From Flavobacterium sp. (GTDB lineage Bacteria > Bacteroidota > Bacteroidia > Flavobacteriales > Flavobacteriaceae): 64,000 nt of DNA. Positions 25,853 to 35,990 of the stretch are shown here, piece after piece (the stretch's first letter is position 1; every line of letters begins with the position of its first letter). The stretch is from positions 1-64,000 of the forward strand of contig NZ_JAPZUB010000010.1 in assembly GCF_027533505.1 (NCBI RefSeq), read 5' to 3'. The translations under genes and the position numbers were made by a program. A model generated the notes under the pieces. That model saw nothing but the letters and a program-made list of their open reading frames with translations, was not told the DNA's origin and ran no database searches.

Positions 25853-28651
25853 TTATTCTGGAAGGAGCTGGCCGATGACTTTATCTTTGCTTAGATACTT
25901 TTGTGCTACTTTTTGGAGATCGCTCACCGTAAGAGCTTGTATCACCGCTTCCATTTTCAACAACTCTTGTGGATCGGTACCGTTGATGTAACTGCGGGTT
26001 AAATGATTCAACCAATACTCATTTTCCTTCAACTGTTTTTTATGCTCGAGCAGTTCGGCTTCTTTGAACTTATTCAAGTCTTTTTCCTCCGGTCCCTGCG
26101 TAATAATTTTTTGAAGTTCCTGCAAAGCTGAAGCCGTCAGTTTCTCTACATTTTCAGGGCCACAGGGGAAATTGATATTGAAATTATAATTTGGATACGG
26201 ATATTTATTCATCATCCCTCGTGCGCTAACACCATATACGCCACTTTCGGTTTCGCGCAATTGTTCGACCAATTTAATCGTCAACACTTCTCCCAAAGCA
26301 CGAAGTTGTAAAGCTTCTGTTGCACTGTAAGGCGTTTCGCCAAAAAACATGATTTGCACGTTACTTTTGGGATCTTTTCCTTTTCGAACTACCTTCTTGA
26401 TATCGCCCGAGACCATACGGTAGCCCGTATCGCGAATGGTTTCCTTGTTTTCTGAACTCGGTAATGAAGCGATATAGGTTATCGCAAAGTTTGCTAAGGC
26501 TTTTTCATCTATATTACCTACCAAGAAAAATTCAAAATCACCTGCATTGGCGAAACGCTCTTTGTACTTTTGGTAGGCTAATGCGTAGTCGGTTTGGGCC
26601 CATTTTTCAGCATTGGGGAACATCCCATTAAACCTTGGATTTTTGGCATTTAAAGCGGTATATAACTCTTGTTGGAAATACATGGTGGGCTGCGCAATCA
26701 AGTTCTCTAAAAAGGCTGATTGCTTCTTTTTGTACCCCTCAAAAGCGGCGGGGTCAAAATTCAAATCGGTAAAGTACGCATGGATCATTTGAAACACATA
26801 CTCCAAGTCTTGGGGCGTTGCCTCTCCACGAAATCCCTCCGTTTGGGGTTGGATGTAAGGCGTAACACTTGCAATTTTACCCATCATAAACTTGGTAATA
26901 TCGTTGGTTTTTAAGCCTGAAAATCCGGCTTCCGACAATCCGTAATTGGCAAATTGTGTCTTTTTAAAATCGGCATCGTTATACGCATTTGTTCCTCCAT
27001 AACTCACCGCTTCAATTACTACTTCCTCATTTTTGAAATCGGTTTTTTTATAGGTTACTTTTGCACCATTGGACAACCATAACGTTTTGGTACCTATAGC
27101 CGTATTTTCGGTGGTTTTTACAATACTTCCTGGTTTTGGCGTAGTGCGCAACAATCCTTTGGCCACCGCGGTATCTTCATAGGGTTTAAGGGTTTTGGGA
27201 TCAACGGTGAGTGCCGCTAATACTTCTTTCTCGGTAATTGGAGCCAACGATTCTTTTTCGGGAGCCGTCATCACAACCACGCGATTCTCGTCTTTGATGT
27301 ACTCGTTTAAAAAGCTATTCACTTCTTGCAAGGTGATTTGTGGCAGCAGTTTTTGCGTGGTTTCATACGACCAAGCTACATCGGTACAAGGCGTGTTTTC
27401 AAGAAAATGGGATTGGTATTGCCAAACATAATTTTCTGACTCCTGCTTGTCTTTGTCTTTCAAGCGACTCTCCAACTGTGAGAGGATTGTTTTTTGAGCA
27501 CGTTCCAATTCGCCAGGAGTAAATCCATATTTTTTGGCACGTTCATTTTCATACACCAACACGCGTAAAGCGTCAAGTAGTTTATTTTCTTGTGTCATGG
27601 CAAACGATTGGTAGGCTTCTTTGGTGCGGGCAAACGTCGAACCATGGTAGGAATATCCAAATGTAAAGGGTGGTTCTGCTGAATTAACCAACTCTTCCAA
27701 ACGGTTATTGAGCATCGTAGAAAACAAGCCTTCGGTAAGGTTTCGCTTGTAATCGCCAAGGGTGCGGGTTACTTTGGGGGCTCCAAAATCTTTGTACAGT
27801 AATTGCACTTGGGTGCTTGTTGCTTCTTTATCGCGTTCAATGGCAATCAGGGTTTGCTTATGGTTGGGTACTTCAAACAGTTTTCGCGGTTTTTCGGGAA
27901 CGGGATTCTTGTAGGCACCAAAATGTTCCTTTATTTTTTGCTCCATCGCGTCTACATCAATGTCCCCTACAACAATGACACTCATCAGGTTGGGTCGGTA
28001 CCAATCCTTGTAAAAAGCAGTCAGTTTATCGTAAGTAAAATTCTCCAAAATTTCTTTTTTACCAATGGGAAGCCGCACGGCATATTGGGAATTGTACATC
28101 ATTTTGGGAATGTAGCGGTCTTCCATACGCTTGTCGGCGCCCAATCCTAGGCGGTATTCCTCCAAAACGACACCGCGCTCTTTATCGATTTCCTCAGGCG
28201 TTAAGTTGGCATTAAAAGCCCAGTCTTCCAAAATCTGAAATCCTTTTTCAATTTTCTCAGGACTGTCTGCGGGAATAGGTAAAAAATAAACGGTTTCATC
28301 AAAACTGGTGTAGGCATTCAAATGCTGTCCAAACTTTACCCCGATACTTTGGAGGTAATCGACCAACTGATTTTTAGGGAAGCGTTTGGTCCCGTTGAAG
28401 CACATGTGTTCCATGAAGTGGGCTAACCCTTGCTGGTCGTCGGCTTCTAAAATTGAACCGGCATTGATGACCAAACGTAAGTCGACTTTTTTCTCAGGTT
28501 TGGCATTCTTGCGAATGTAATACGTCAGTCCGTTGGACAATTTTCCGGTACGAACTGCGGGATCAAAGGGAATGGGGGCGCTTAAGTCTTGAGCGGTGCT
28601 GAAAAAAGATACAAACAATACGGCCCATACAAATTTGTTTACATGTTTCAT
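25853..28651 (-). CDS. Secreted M16-family zinc protease (PqqL-like)
   Basis: A signal peptide ('FVWAVLFVSFFSTAQ') precedes two tandem M16 halves in 932 aa. The first half carries the inverted zinc motif HxxEH in 'LAHFMEHMCFNGT' (about residues 80-92) with the later Glu in 'KERGVVLEEYRLG'. The second half (about 510-930) has the usual inactive fold with the 'QLRETESGVYGVSARG' R/Y region. This is the periplasmic two-domain PqqL/pitrilysin-like type, common in Bacteroidota. It cleaves small proteins or peptides in the envelope. Monocistronic with its own terminator. Confidence 0.92.
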   Translation of the reverse strand: MKHVNKFVWAVLFVSFFSTAQDLSAPIPFDPAVRTGKLSNGLTYYIRKNAKPEKKVDLRLVINAGSILEADDQQGLAHFMEHMCFNGTKRFPKNQLVDYLQSIGVKFGQHLNAYTSFDETVYFLPIPADSPEKIEKGFQILEDWAFNANLTPEEIDKERGVVLEEYRLGLGADKRMEDRYIPKMMYNSQYAVRLPIGKKEILENFTYDKLTAFYKDWYRPNLMSVIVVGDIDVDAMEQKIKEHFGAYKNPVPEKPRKLFEVPNHKQTLIAIERDKEATSTQVQLLYKDFGAPKVTRTLGDYKRNLTEGLFSTMLNNRLEELVNSAEPPFTFGYSYHGSTFARTKEAYQSFAMTQENKLLDALRVLVYENERAKKYGFTPGELERAQKTILSQLESRLKDKDKQESENYVWQYQSHFLENTPCTDVAWSYETTQKLLPQITLQEVNSFLNEYIKDENRVVVMTAPEKESLAPITEKEVLAALTVDPKTLKPYEDTAVAKGLLRTTPKPGSIVKTTENTAIGTKTLWLSNGAKVTYKKTDFKNEEVVIEAVSYGGTNAYNDADFKKTQFANYGLSEAGFSGLKTNDITKFMMGKIASVTPYIQPQTEGFRGEATPQDLEYVFQMIHAYFTDLNFDPAAFEGYKKKQSAFLENLIAQPTMYFQQELYTALNAKNPRFNGMFPNAEKWAQTDYALAYQKYKERFANAGDFEFFLVGNIDEKALANFAITYIASLPSSENKETIRDTGYRMVSGDIKKVVRKGKDPKSNVQIMFFGETPYSATEALQLRALGEVLTIKLVEQLRETESGVYGVSARGMMNKYPYPNYNFNINFPCGPENVEKLTASALQELQKIITQGPEEKDLNKFKEAELLEHKKQLKENEYWLNHLTRSYINGTDPQELLKMEAVIQALTVSDLQKVAQKYLSKDKVIGQLLPE

Positions 28652-28934
28652 AAAAAAATGGTTTATACGTGAAAATAATAGAGAACTTAAATTTAGTAAA
28701 AAAAGTATAAGCTACCATAAACTTTATAAAAAATCCATGATCATCGCCCCTTGAACCAGTACTTTACCTAGAAACTTCCATTTGATTTTTTTTTTGACCC
28801 TCCATAAAACATGCGTCACATCACACAATTGCTTGATATGCATCAGCTTTTGCCCCAAGGGAAACAAGCAACTTTGTCTTGTGGAAGCTTAACCGATACT
28901 GCTGTCGATTAACTTTTCCTCCACCCTCCAACCC

Positions 28935-29981
28935 ATGTTGCCTTCCCTTAAAAAACGCGGCATTCTTTTAGAGAAAACCACCCACGGTTTTGAAAACCTC
29001 GGGGTGCTTAATCCCGCCGTACTCCGCAATAGCGAGGGCATTCATCTGTGGTACCGCGCCCTGAGTAAAACCCATGGTTCTGTAATTGGCTATGCGCATT
29101 TTGATATCCAAGGACAGCTTCTTGGCCGGGATGAAATTCCAACCTTATACCCACAAGCTTCCTACGAGTGTCAGGGTGTTGAGGACCCCCGTATTGTGCT
29201 CATGGATGGGGTGTTTTACCTTACCTACACGGCCTTTGATGGCCATAACGCCCGAGGTGCCCTTGCCATCTCCAACGATAGGATTCATTGGGAAAAACAA
29301 GGCTTAATCGTTGCCGACATTCGCTTTGCCGATTTTATTCTTCTGGCGGAATCCAACCGCCCACTGAATGAAAAATACCACCGTTACAACCAACCACCGC
29401 AGGGGTTACTCAATACCCAAGACTGGAAGTTGTGGGACAAAAACGTAATCCTTTTTCCTCGACGCATCCACGGAAAACTCTATTTGTTGCACCGCATCAA
29501 ACCCGATATTCAATTGGTCATCATTCAAGAATTCAGCGACCTTACCACATCCTTTTGGGAAAACTACTTCTTGCATTTTACCGAAGGAATTCTCCTAAGC
29601 CCAAAGTATGATCACGAAGTTAGCTATGTTGGAGGCGGCTGCCCCCCTATTGAAACCGATTTGGGTTGGCTATTGATTTACCATGGTGTACACGATACCA
29701 TCGACGGTTATGTATACAGTGCCTGTGCGGCTTTGTTGGACCTAGAAAATCCAAAAATTGAACGGGGCCGATTGCCTTATCCGCTCTTTGGTCCCGAATA
29801 CGAATATGAAGTTCACGGAATTATAAACAACATTTGCTTTCCCAGTGGCGCAGTGGTCGTTGACGAATTGCTCTATATTTTTTATGGCGCCGCCGACAAA
29901 CGTATTGCTTGGGTTACCCTCTCGCTACCCTCATTACTGGAAGAACTACAACGTAACCCCCTCGAAACCCATGCGACTTAA
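28935..29981 (+). CDS. GH130-family glycosidase/phosphorylase
   Basis: Five-bladed beta-propeller of the GH130 family, which includes beta-mannoside phosphorylases. Motifs: 'VLNPAVLRNSEGIHLWYRA', 'GVEDPRIVLMDGVFYLTYTA', 'GGGCPPIETDLGWLLIYHGV' and 'FPSGAVVVDELLYIFYGAAD'. Length 348 aa, normal. No signal peptide, so cytoplasmic; many such members phosphorolyse beta-mannosides. The next gene, a GT4-type glycosyltransferase, overlaps it by 11 bp, so the pair likely makes and remodels one glycan. First gene of a long rightward cluster. Confidence 0.85.
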   Translation: MLPSLKKRGILLEKTTHGFENLGVLNPAVLRNSEGIHLWYRALSKTHGSVIGYAHFDIQGQLLGRDEIPTLYPQASYECQGVEDPRIVLMDGVFYLTYTAFDGHNARGALAISNDRIHWEKQGLIVADIRFADFILLAESNRPLNEKYHRYNQPPQGLLNTQDWKLWDKNVILFPRRIHGKLYLLHRIKPDIQLVIIQEFSDLTTSFWENYFLHFTEGILLSPKYDHEVSYVGGGCPPIETDLGWLLIYHGVHDTIDGYVYSACAALLDLENPKIERGRLPYPLFGPEYEYEVHGIINNICFPSGAVVVDELLYIFYGAADKRIAWVTLSLPSLLEELQRNPLETHAT

Positions 29982-32298
29982 AATGCAACATCCGCAGCGG
30001 CTCCTCTTGCCGCAGTATACACAACGTATTCCCGCACAACAACCTGTTCCGGTTTTTGAAGTGCAACCCGATTTGGTGATGATAACCACTTACCCCCCAC
30101 GGGCTTGTGGCTTGGCTACCTTTGCCTCCGATTTGATGGAGGCCATGCAAACGCAGTACGAACAGGCTTTTAGCGTTAAAATTTGTGCCCTAGACGCTCC
30201 AGAAGCTGTTTACCCAGCTAGCGTGTTTCATGTATTACAACCCGAAAGCAGTGCATCATACCACACGCTCCTTACCAAAATGAAACAACTGCATCAGCAA
30301 GAATGGGTGGTGGTACAACATGAATTTGGACTCTACCGTACGCACGAATACAAGCTGTTGGACGCCTTAAACCAAATGGAGAAAAAAATCATGGTGGTCC
30401 TTCATACCGTCTTGAGTCAACCCGACGAAGCTACCTTGTTGTTTATGAAACGACTCGGTTTCTTGGCGCACACCTTGGTCGTTATGACAAACCATTCCAA
30501 AAAACTATTGATCGAACGCTATGGAATGCTGGCTTCCAAAATTATTGTCATTCCCCACGGTACGCATTTGGTCGATCATTTGCCAAAGGCCGACCTCAAA
30601 AAACGGATGGGTTGGGAACAACGCACCTTGCTTACCACTTTTGGATTGCTCAGCTCAGGCAAAAATATTGAAACGACACTTCAGGCCCTTCCCTTAGTAA
30701 TCGAACAGTTTCCAGAAGTTTTATTCTTGATTGTAGGACAAACACATCCCGGGGTGGTTGCGCAAGAAGGCGAACGGTACCGGACCTTTTTGGAAGATCG
30801 TATCGCCGCTTTGGGATTGCAATACCATACCCATTTTATCAACGAGTATGTGGCATTACCGAAGCTTTTGGACCTGTTACAAATGACGGACATCTATTTG
30901 TTTACCTCCAAAAATCAGGAGCAAGCTGTGAGTGGCACCTTTGCCTATGCCTTAAGTTGTGGCTGCCCCATCATCACAACTCCTATTCCACATGCTAAAG
31001 AACTTGTGCAAAAAGGGAGTGGCCTCCTCTTTGATTTTGAACAACCCGTACAATTGGCGCGACAACTTGTTGCGTTACTTGCACAACCCGAATGGCAAGA
31101 GGAATTGCGGGGCAACGGTTTACATCAAATGGAGCCCACCGCCTGGGAAAACACAGCCATGCACTATGTCAATTACCTACAACAGCAAAGTACCACGCAA
31201 ATGTCCCTCACCCTTCGTCTTCCTTACATCACCCTAAAACACGTTTGGGCAATGACCACCGGCAAAGGAATCTTACAATTTGCGCGACTCAACCAACCCG
31301 ATACAAGTTCGGGATATACCCTCGACGACAATGCCCGGGCGCTTATCGTTACCGTACAAAACTATCAAATCACGCGTAATCCAGCTTTGCGGAACGCTAT
31401 GGAACGCTACCTTCAGTTTATGCTTTTTTGCCTCCAACCCGACGGTCGTTTTTTGAACTACCTGTCCTACACCCATGAATTCACCCCCCAAAACAATGCG
31501 GTCAATTTGGAAGACGCATTCGGACGGGCCCTTTGGGCTTTGGGGTATTGCGTTGCATTTGCGCCCACCGATCAAGCCTCATTGCAGCAACTCATGCAGG
31601 ACTTGTTACAAGCGACTCGGAACCCTCGTTTGACCCTTACCTCCCCTCGGGCGATAGCGTTTACCCTCAAAGGACTCTATTTTGCACACGAGTCGGGAAA
31701 CGCTGATTACAGCACCGAAATCGAAATCCTTGGCGATCGCTTGCAGGGGATTTACGGGCAAACGGCTTCCGACACCTGGCCATGGTATGAATCCTACCTC
31801 ACCTATGGCAATAGTGTGTTGCCCGAAGCGCTTCTTATGGCATGGAAAGTAACCCACCGAAAGGATTTTAAAACCACAGCGGTTCACTCCTTTTCGTTTT
31901 TAGTAAGCATCTTGTTTCGCGATACCTATTTGAGGGTAATCCCCAACAACGGTTGGTTGCACCGCGGACAAGCGTGGTCACAATTACCTTTAGGAGGCGA
32001 ACAACCGATTGATGCTGCTTACACGGTATTGGCCTTGGATACGTTTTATCGGCTACTCCAACAACCCGAATATGCTAAACGGATGGAAACGGCCTACCGG
32101 TGGTTTCTTGGATTAAATCATCGGGGCGAACTACTCTATAATCCCAAAACCGGGGGCTGTTATGACGGCCTCGAAGCCGATCATGTTAATCTTAATCAAG
32201 GCGCCGAATCGACCTTGAGTCATCTTTTGGCCCGGCAAGCACTGGAACTTCACCGAAACAAATACTCCCATCAACTTCAAAATCAAATTCACACATGA
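29971..32298 (+). CDS. GT4 glycosyltransferase fused to helical C-terminal domain
   Basis: Residues about 30-410 are a GT-B glycosyltransferase of family 4: 'TTYPPRACGLATFASDL', 'LLSSGKNIETTLQALPLV', 'GTFAYALSCGCPIITTPI'. Residues about 420-775 form a helix-rich domain ('GYTLDDNARALIVTVQNY', 'TWPWYESYLTYGNSVLP') that looks like an (alpha/alpha) toroid. The track start at 29845 runs through the previous gene; the ATG at 29971 ('MRLKMQHPQRL') overlaps the GH130 stop by 11 bp and gives 775 aa. The pairing with GH130 recurs in Bacteroidota as I recall. Acceptor unknown. Confidence 0.8.
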   Translation: MRLKMQHPQRLLLPQYTQRIPAQQPVPVFEVQPDLVMITTYPPRACGLATFASDLMEAMQTQYEQAFSVKICALDAPEAVYPASVFHVLQPESSASYHTLLTKMKQLHQQEWVVVQHEFGLYRTHEYKLLDALNQMEKKIMVVLHTVLSQPDEATLLFMKRLGFLAHTLVVMTNHSKKLLIERYGMLASKIIVIPHGTHLVDHLPKADLKKRMGWEQRTLLTTFGLLSSGKNIETTLQALPLVIEQFPEVLFLIVGQTHPGVVAQEGERYRTFLEDRIAALGLQYHTHFINEYVALPKLLDLLQMTDIYLFTSKNQEQAVSGTFAYALSCGCPIITTPIPHAKELVQKGSGLLFDFEQPVQLARQLVALLAQPEWQEELRGNGLHQMEPTAWENTAMHYVNYLQQQSTTQMSLTLRLPYITLKHVWAMTTGKGILQFARLNQPDTSSGYTLDDNARALIVTVQNYQITRNPALRNAMERYLQFMLFCLQPDGRFLNYLSYTHEFTPQNNAVNLEDAFGRALWALGYCVAFAPTDQASLQQLMQDLLQATRNPRLTLTSPRAIAFTLKGLYFAHESGNADYSTEIEILGDRLQGIYGQTASDTWPWYESYLTYGNSVLPEALLMAWKVTHRKDFKTTAVHSFSFLVSILFRDTYLRVIPNNGWLHRGQAWSQLPLGGEQPIDAAYTVLALDTFYRLLQQPEYAKRMETAYRWFLGLNHRGELLYNPKTGGCYDGLEADHVNLNQGAESTLSHLLARQALELHRNKYSHQLQNQIHT

Positions 32299-32978
32299 GT
32301 CCCGACGAATCATTACAATTTACGGTGCAACAAGCCTTGCGCTGGGAACCTCAAATGCAGGACGCTCAACTCGGCGTAACGGCCCACCAAGGCATTATCA
32401 CCCTTATGGGGATACTACCCAATTATTTCCTAAAAGTAGAAGCTGAACGCATTGTCAAAAACATTGATGGCGTACGCGCAATTATTGAAAAAATAGCCGT
32501 GGTTTTTCCGAAAGAACACTGTTTAACCGATGAAAAATTGGCTGAAAACATCTTGCACTTGTACCAATCGAGTTTTACCATCCCCGATGAGCGGATTCGC
32601 TTTAAGGTTGAAAACGGTTGGGTTACACTGGAAGGCACCTTGCATTGGAACTACCAGAAAAAAGCCGCAGAAGCCGCGTTGAGCAGTATCAAAGGGATAC
32701 GGGGAATTTCTAATTTACTGCATACCCAATCCGATCGCGAAAATGAGCTGTTGCAAGAAACAATCGAGAAAGCCCTTCACCATAGCGCTTTGCTCTCGGA
32801 TGCAGTGATAGCCGTGACCCTCGATCACCGTAAGGTTACCCTTACCGGTAGTGTTAATAATCTTTATGAAAAAGAAGAGGCGGAGCGCTTGGCTTGGAAT
32901 GCTCCGGGGATCGCCTCAGTAGCCAATGCACTTGAAATACGACCCTTAATCAACGTTTTTAGCGATGAACGCGAATAA
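32295..32978 (+). CDS. BON-domain protein, three domains
   Basis: Three BON modules of about 65 residues in 227 aa: 'LGVTAHQGIITLMGILPNYF', 'RFKVENGWVTLEGTLHWNYQ' and 'VTLDHRKVTLTGSVNNLYEK', each ending in a 'V.G...I.N' type strand. BON proteins (OsmY-like) bind phospholipid or stabilise the envelope under stress. No signal peptide is visible, so this one may be cytoplasmic. Its ATG overlaps the GT4 stop (ATGA), showing coupling. The next gene is a paralogue. Confidence 0.88.
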   Translation: MSPDESLQFTVQQALRWEPQMQDAQLGVTAHQGIITLMGILPNYFLKVEAERIVKNIDGVRAIIEKIAVVFPKEHCLTDEKLAENILHLYQSSFTIPDERIRFKVENGWVTLEGTLHWNYQKKAAEAALSSIKGIRGISNLLHTQSDRENELLQETIEKALHHSALLSDAVIAVTLDHRKVTLTGSVNNLYEKEEAERLAWNAPGIASVANALEIRPLINVFSDERE

Positions 32979-33618
32979 CGACCTTCAGCAAAAAGTGCAA
33001 TTCGCCCTGTTTTGGGAGCCGCATCTCACGGGGGCTGCCATAGGGGTAACCGCGCATGACGGAATAGTTACCTTGAGTGGTACGGTGGCACGCTATGAAA
33101 TGAAAGTAGACATTGAGCAAACCGTCAAAAAAGTTCGGGGCGTTCGAGCCGTAGTCATGCACATCAACGTGCAAGACCATCTAGAAGCTACCGACGAAGA
33201 ACGATTGGCTGAGGAAGCCTTACGAGCCTTGGAACTGCATACTTCTATAACGCCCGAACACATTAAAATCGTGGTAGCCAACGGGTGGATTTACCTTGTG
33301 GGTTCGGTCGATTGGCACTACCAAAAACAAGCCGCCGAAAAAGCCGTATCGCGAATAATGGGCGTAAAAGGGGTAGTCAATTCATTGCTTATTCATTCGG
33401 AACGCACGGATATGTTGGAAACCAAAGCCCTTTGTGACGCTTTTGACCGCAGTAGTATTTTGCGTGGAAAAACCATTGAGGTAGCGGTTCACCAAAACGA
33501 AGTCACCCTTACCGGGGTTGTCGATTCACTACTTCAAAAAGAAGAGGCCGAACGGATTGCCTGGAATGCTCCTGGCCTTTGGCGTATTCATAACCAACTG
33601 GAAATTGTTCATCCCTAA
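32965..33618 (+). CDS. BON-domain protein, tandem paralogue
   Basis: 217 aa with the same three-BON layout as the preceding gene ('IGVTAHDGIVTLSGTVARY', 'IVVANGWIYLVGSVDWHYQK', 'VAVHQNEVTLTGVVDSLLQK') and strong similarity along its length, so it arose by tandem duplication. It overlaps the previous gene by 14 bp. Both copies lack a signal peptide. The pair followed by a USP gene suggests a stress or stationary-phase unit. Confidence 0.88.
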   Translation: MNANNDLQQKVQFALFWEPHLTGAAIGVTAHDGIVTLSGTVARYEMKVDIEQTVKKVRGVRAVVMHINVQDHLEATDEERLAEEALRALELHTSITPEHIKIVVANGWIYLVGSVDWHYQKQAAEKAVSRIMGVKGVVNSLLIHSERTDMLETKALCDAFDRSSILRGKTIEVAVHQNEVTLTGVVDSLLQKEEAERIAWNAPGLWRIHNQLEIVHP

Positions 33619-33648
33619 CCGGTGGAATTTCTATAAAAATCAAAAGCT

Positions 33649-34491
33649 ATGGGAAAAATTCTTGTTACTACCGACTTTTCCGGTCATTCGCGGAAAGGCA
33701 TTCGTTTTGCCTTTCAATATGCCCAACAAACCCAATCGAGGGTAGTGTTATTGCACGTCCTCAATCTTTTTGACCCCGAAATTGCCATCGACTCGCGAAC
33801 CGCGACACCGCAACTGCGTTGGGAGGAAGCCCTACAACTCAAAACCAACCAACTCAAGAAGTACATTCATGTTGTATTTCCGTCGGGGATTCCGAAAGTT
33901 GACTATGAAATTGTATGTCTTAAACTCGAGCGGAGTTTGGCCGCCACCATTATCCATTACTCCAAAACACAGGCCATTGAAATGGTTTTTTGTAGCGAAA
34001 ATGGAGCCTCTATTTACAAAACATTGTTGGGCAGTCTCCCCGAAGCTTTGCTACACCATTGTCCCGTTCCTTTGTGCATTGTGCCCAATCGCTACCGAAC
34101 GAGACCTATACAGTCGCTTTGTTACCTCACTGACATGGCGCATATCGATGATGAAATGGCCCAGATTACAACGCTTCAACGCCGCCTGGAAGCTCGGGTG
34201 GAAGTTTTGTTTTTTGCTTATGAACTCGAACTAAAAGCGCGGTTTACCCAATTGCATGAAACGGCAAAAGGGTATGAAGGCGACACGGTACGGTTTCAAT
34301 ACATTCAACTGATTCCGCAAACGCCGTTTAAAGAATTGTTGCATCGGTTGTTGCACCCTTTAAAACCCTCGATGGTGGTGTTGTTTCGAACCCCCAACCG
34401 TTCCTTATTGAGTCGGATGCTTTTTCCCTCCAAAACTTCGGCTTTGGTACTCGAAAATCATCTTCCCCTTTTGGTCATTCCTAAACTTTAA
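33649..34491 (+). CDS. Universal stress protein (tandem UspA domains)
   Basis: N-terminal UspA fold: 'ILVTTDFSGHSRKGIRFAF' and 'QSRVVLLHVLNLFDPE', then a diverged second domain from about residue 155 ('SLCYLTDMAHIDDEMAQ'). The ATP-binding glycine loop is not well kept ('VVLFRTPNRSLLSRMLFPS'), so ATP binding is doubtful. 280 aa, the double-domain size. Cytoplasmic stress response role by family. It sits between the BON pair and the Mla-type transporter in one direction with short gaps (30 and 9 bp). Confidence 0.85.
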   Translation: MGKILVTTDFSGHSRKGIRFAFQYAQQTQSRVVLLHVLNLFDPEIAIDSRTATPQLRWEEALQLKTNQLKKYIHVVFPSGIPKVDYEIVCLKLERSLAATIIHYSKTQAIEMVFCSENGASIYKTLLGSLPEALLHHCPVPLCIVPNRYRTRPIQSLCYLTDMAHIDDEMAQITTLQRRLEARVEVLFFAYELELKARFTQLHETAKGYEGDTVRFQYIQLIPQTPFKELLHRLLHPLKPSMVVLFRTPNRSLLSRMLFPSKTSALVLENHLPLLVIPKL

Positions 34492-34500
34492 CCGCATACG

Positions 34501-35259
34501 ATGGCTTTCCGTCCTTATGAAAACGAACTGGTCGGCTTGGGACAGTTTACGTTGTTTTTCGGTCGCTTTTTTCGGGAACTGCATTTCAAATCGCTATCGG
34601 GGCGCGAACTGCTCAAACAATGCTATACATTGGGGTACCGCTCACTCCCTCTGGTCACAACTACGGGATTGATCATGGGTTGGGTGCTCACCATACAATC
34701 CCGACCTGCCATGGCAAAATTTGGCGCTGAGTCATGGATTCCGGGTATGGTAGGCCTTTCCTTGGTACGGGAAATTGCCCCAGTGATTACTGCCTTGATT
34801 TGTGCGGGACGAATGGCCTCGGGTATTGGCGCCGAACTAGGTTCGATGCGCGTCACCGAGCAAATCGATGCTATGGAGGTAAGTGCTATCCGCCCTTTTC
34901 AATATTTGGTAATCACACGTACCTTGGCCACTACCTTGATGCTGCCAATCCTCGTGTTGTATGCCGATGCCGTTGGACTCTTAGGGGGGTATTTGGGTAT
35001 TTCAAGGCATTTAGACCTTACGCTTGGGCATTACCTTCGGCAAGTTTTTGACTCCTTAGCCTTTAGTGATTTGATTCCTGCTGTGATGAAAACCTATTGC
35101 TTCGGATTTTTTATTGGCTTGGTAGGATGTTTCAAAGGATTTCATGCCCAGGGAGGCACCGAAAGTGTGGGACGTGCGGCCAATGAAGCGGTGGTCACGG
35201 CCTCACTAAGTATCTTTTTTGTCGATTTAATTGCAGTGCAACTCACCGATTTGTTATGA
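34501..35259 (+). CDS. MlaE-type ABC permease for lipid transport
   Basis: 252 aa with about six membrane helices and the MlaE signature 'SLVREIAPVITALICAGRMA' followed by 'GAELGSMRVTEQIDAMEV'. It is the inner-membrane permease of the system that moves phospholipids between membranes. The next two genes encode the ATPase and the MCE substrate-binding protein, with a 4-bp overlap to the ATPase. MlaA, MlaB and MlaC are not here, as is common in Bacteroidota. Confidence 0.9.
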   Translation: MAFRPYENELVGLGQFTLFFGRFFRELHFKSLSGRELLKQCYTLGYRSLPLVTTTGLIMGWVLTIQSRPAMAKFGAESWIPGMVGLSLVREIAPVITALICAGRMASGIGAELGSMRVTEQIDAMEVSAIRPFQYLVITRTLATTLMLPILVLYADAVGLLGGYLGISRHLDLTLGHYLRQVFDSLAFSDLIPAVMKTYCFGFFIGLVGCFKGFHAQGGTESVGRAANEAVVTASLSIFFVDLIAVQLTDLL

Positions 35260-35987
35260 CCCCTATCCTAGCCTTAGAACATGTATACAAAGCCTATGGT
35301 TCCAAAGCCGTACTGGTCAACCTAAGCTTGGCGGTAGAAGCAGGGGAACATGTGGTGGTGTTGGGCCGCTCTGGCTCGGGAAAATCGGTTGCCATTAAAT
35401 GCCTGGCCGGACTCACCAAAATCGACCAAGGCGTCGTGCGTTTAATGGGACAAGACATTACTCATAGCGATGAAAATGCCTTGAGCGCCTTACGCCAAAA
35501 ATTGGGCTTCTTGTTTCAAAGTGCAGCGCTTTACGACTCGATGACCGTGGGGGATAACTTGGCGTTTACACTACAACACAACCAACCCAAACTGGCTCTA
35601 GAAATAATCAATCAAAAGGTGCGCGCTACCCTACGCAATGTTGGCTTGGAGTCGGCTATGGACCTTATGCCCGGTGCATTGTCGGGAGGCATGCGGAAGC
35701 GCATTGGACTTGCCCGTGCCTTAATCATTGACCCTGAAGTATTGCTGTATGACGAACCTACGGCCGGACTCGACCCTATTACGGCCAAAGAAATTATCGA
35801 CTTAATGTTGCGTATCAAAGCCGACTACCATCCTACCGCTGTGATTATTACCCACGATTTGGTTTGTGCAGCGCATACCGCCGATCGGATAGTCGTGTTG
35901 CATGAAGGGCAAATCATTCAATCAGGAACTTATGAAACCTTGGCACAAAGCAAACATCCGATGGTGCATGCTTTTTTTAATCCTTAG
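35256..35987 (+). CDS. MlaF-type ABC transporter ATPase
   Basis: 243 aa with Walker A 'GRSGSGKSVAIKCLAGL', the Q-loop 'LGFLFQSAALYDSMTV', the signature 'LSGGMRKRIGLARALI' and Walker B 'LLYDEPTAGLDP', then the switch His in 'VIITHDL'. The 'LSGGMRKR' form is typical of MlaF/Ttg2A proteins. It powers the MlaE permease, with which it overlaps by 4 bp. Confidence 0.93.
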   Translation: MTPILALEHVYKAYGSKAVLVNLSLAVEAGEHVVVLGRSGSGKSVAIKCLAGLTKIDQGVVRLMGQDITHSDENALSALRQKLGFLFQSAALYDSMTVGDNLAFTLQHNQPKLALEIINQKVRATLRNVGLESAMDLMPGALSGGMRKRIGLARALIIDPEVLLYDEPTAGLDPITAKEIIDLMLRIKADYHPTAVIITHDLVCAAHTADRIVVLHEGQIIQSGTYETLAQSKHPMVHAFFNP

Positions 35988-35990
35988 GCT

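Noticed and set aside
28811-28912. 33-aa ORF upstream of the GH130 gene
   Set aside because: It reads cleanly from ATG to TAA but has no recognisable features and lies in a likely promoter region.
29845-29970. 42-residue N-terminal extension of the GT4 protein
   Set aside because: It lies fully inside the GH130 gene in another frame and has no sense as a domain.
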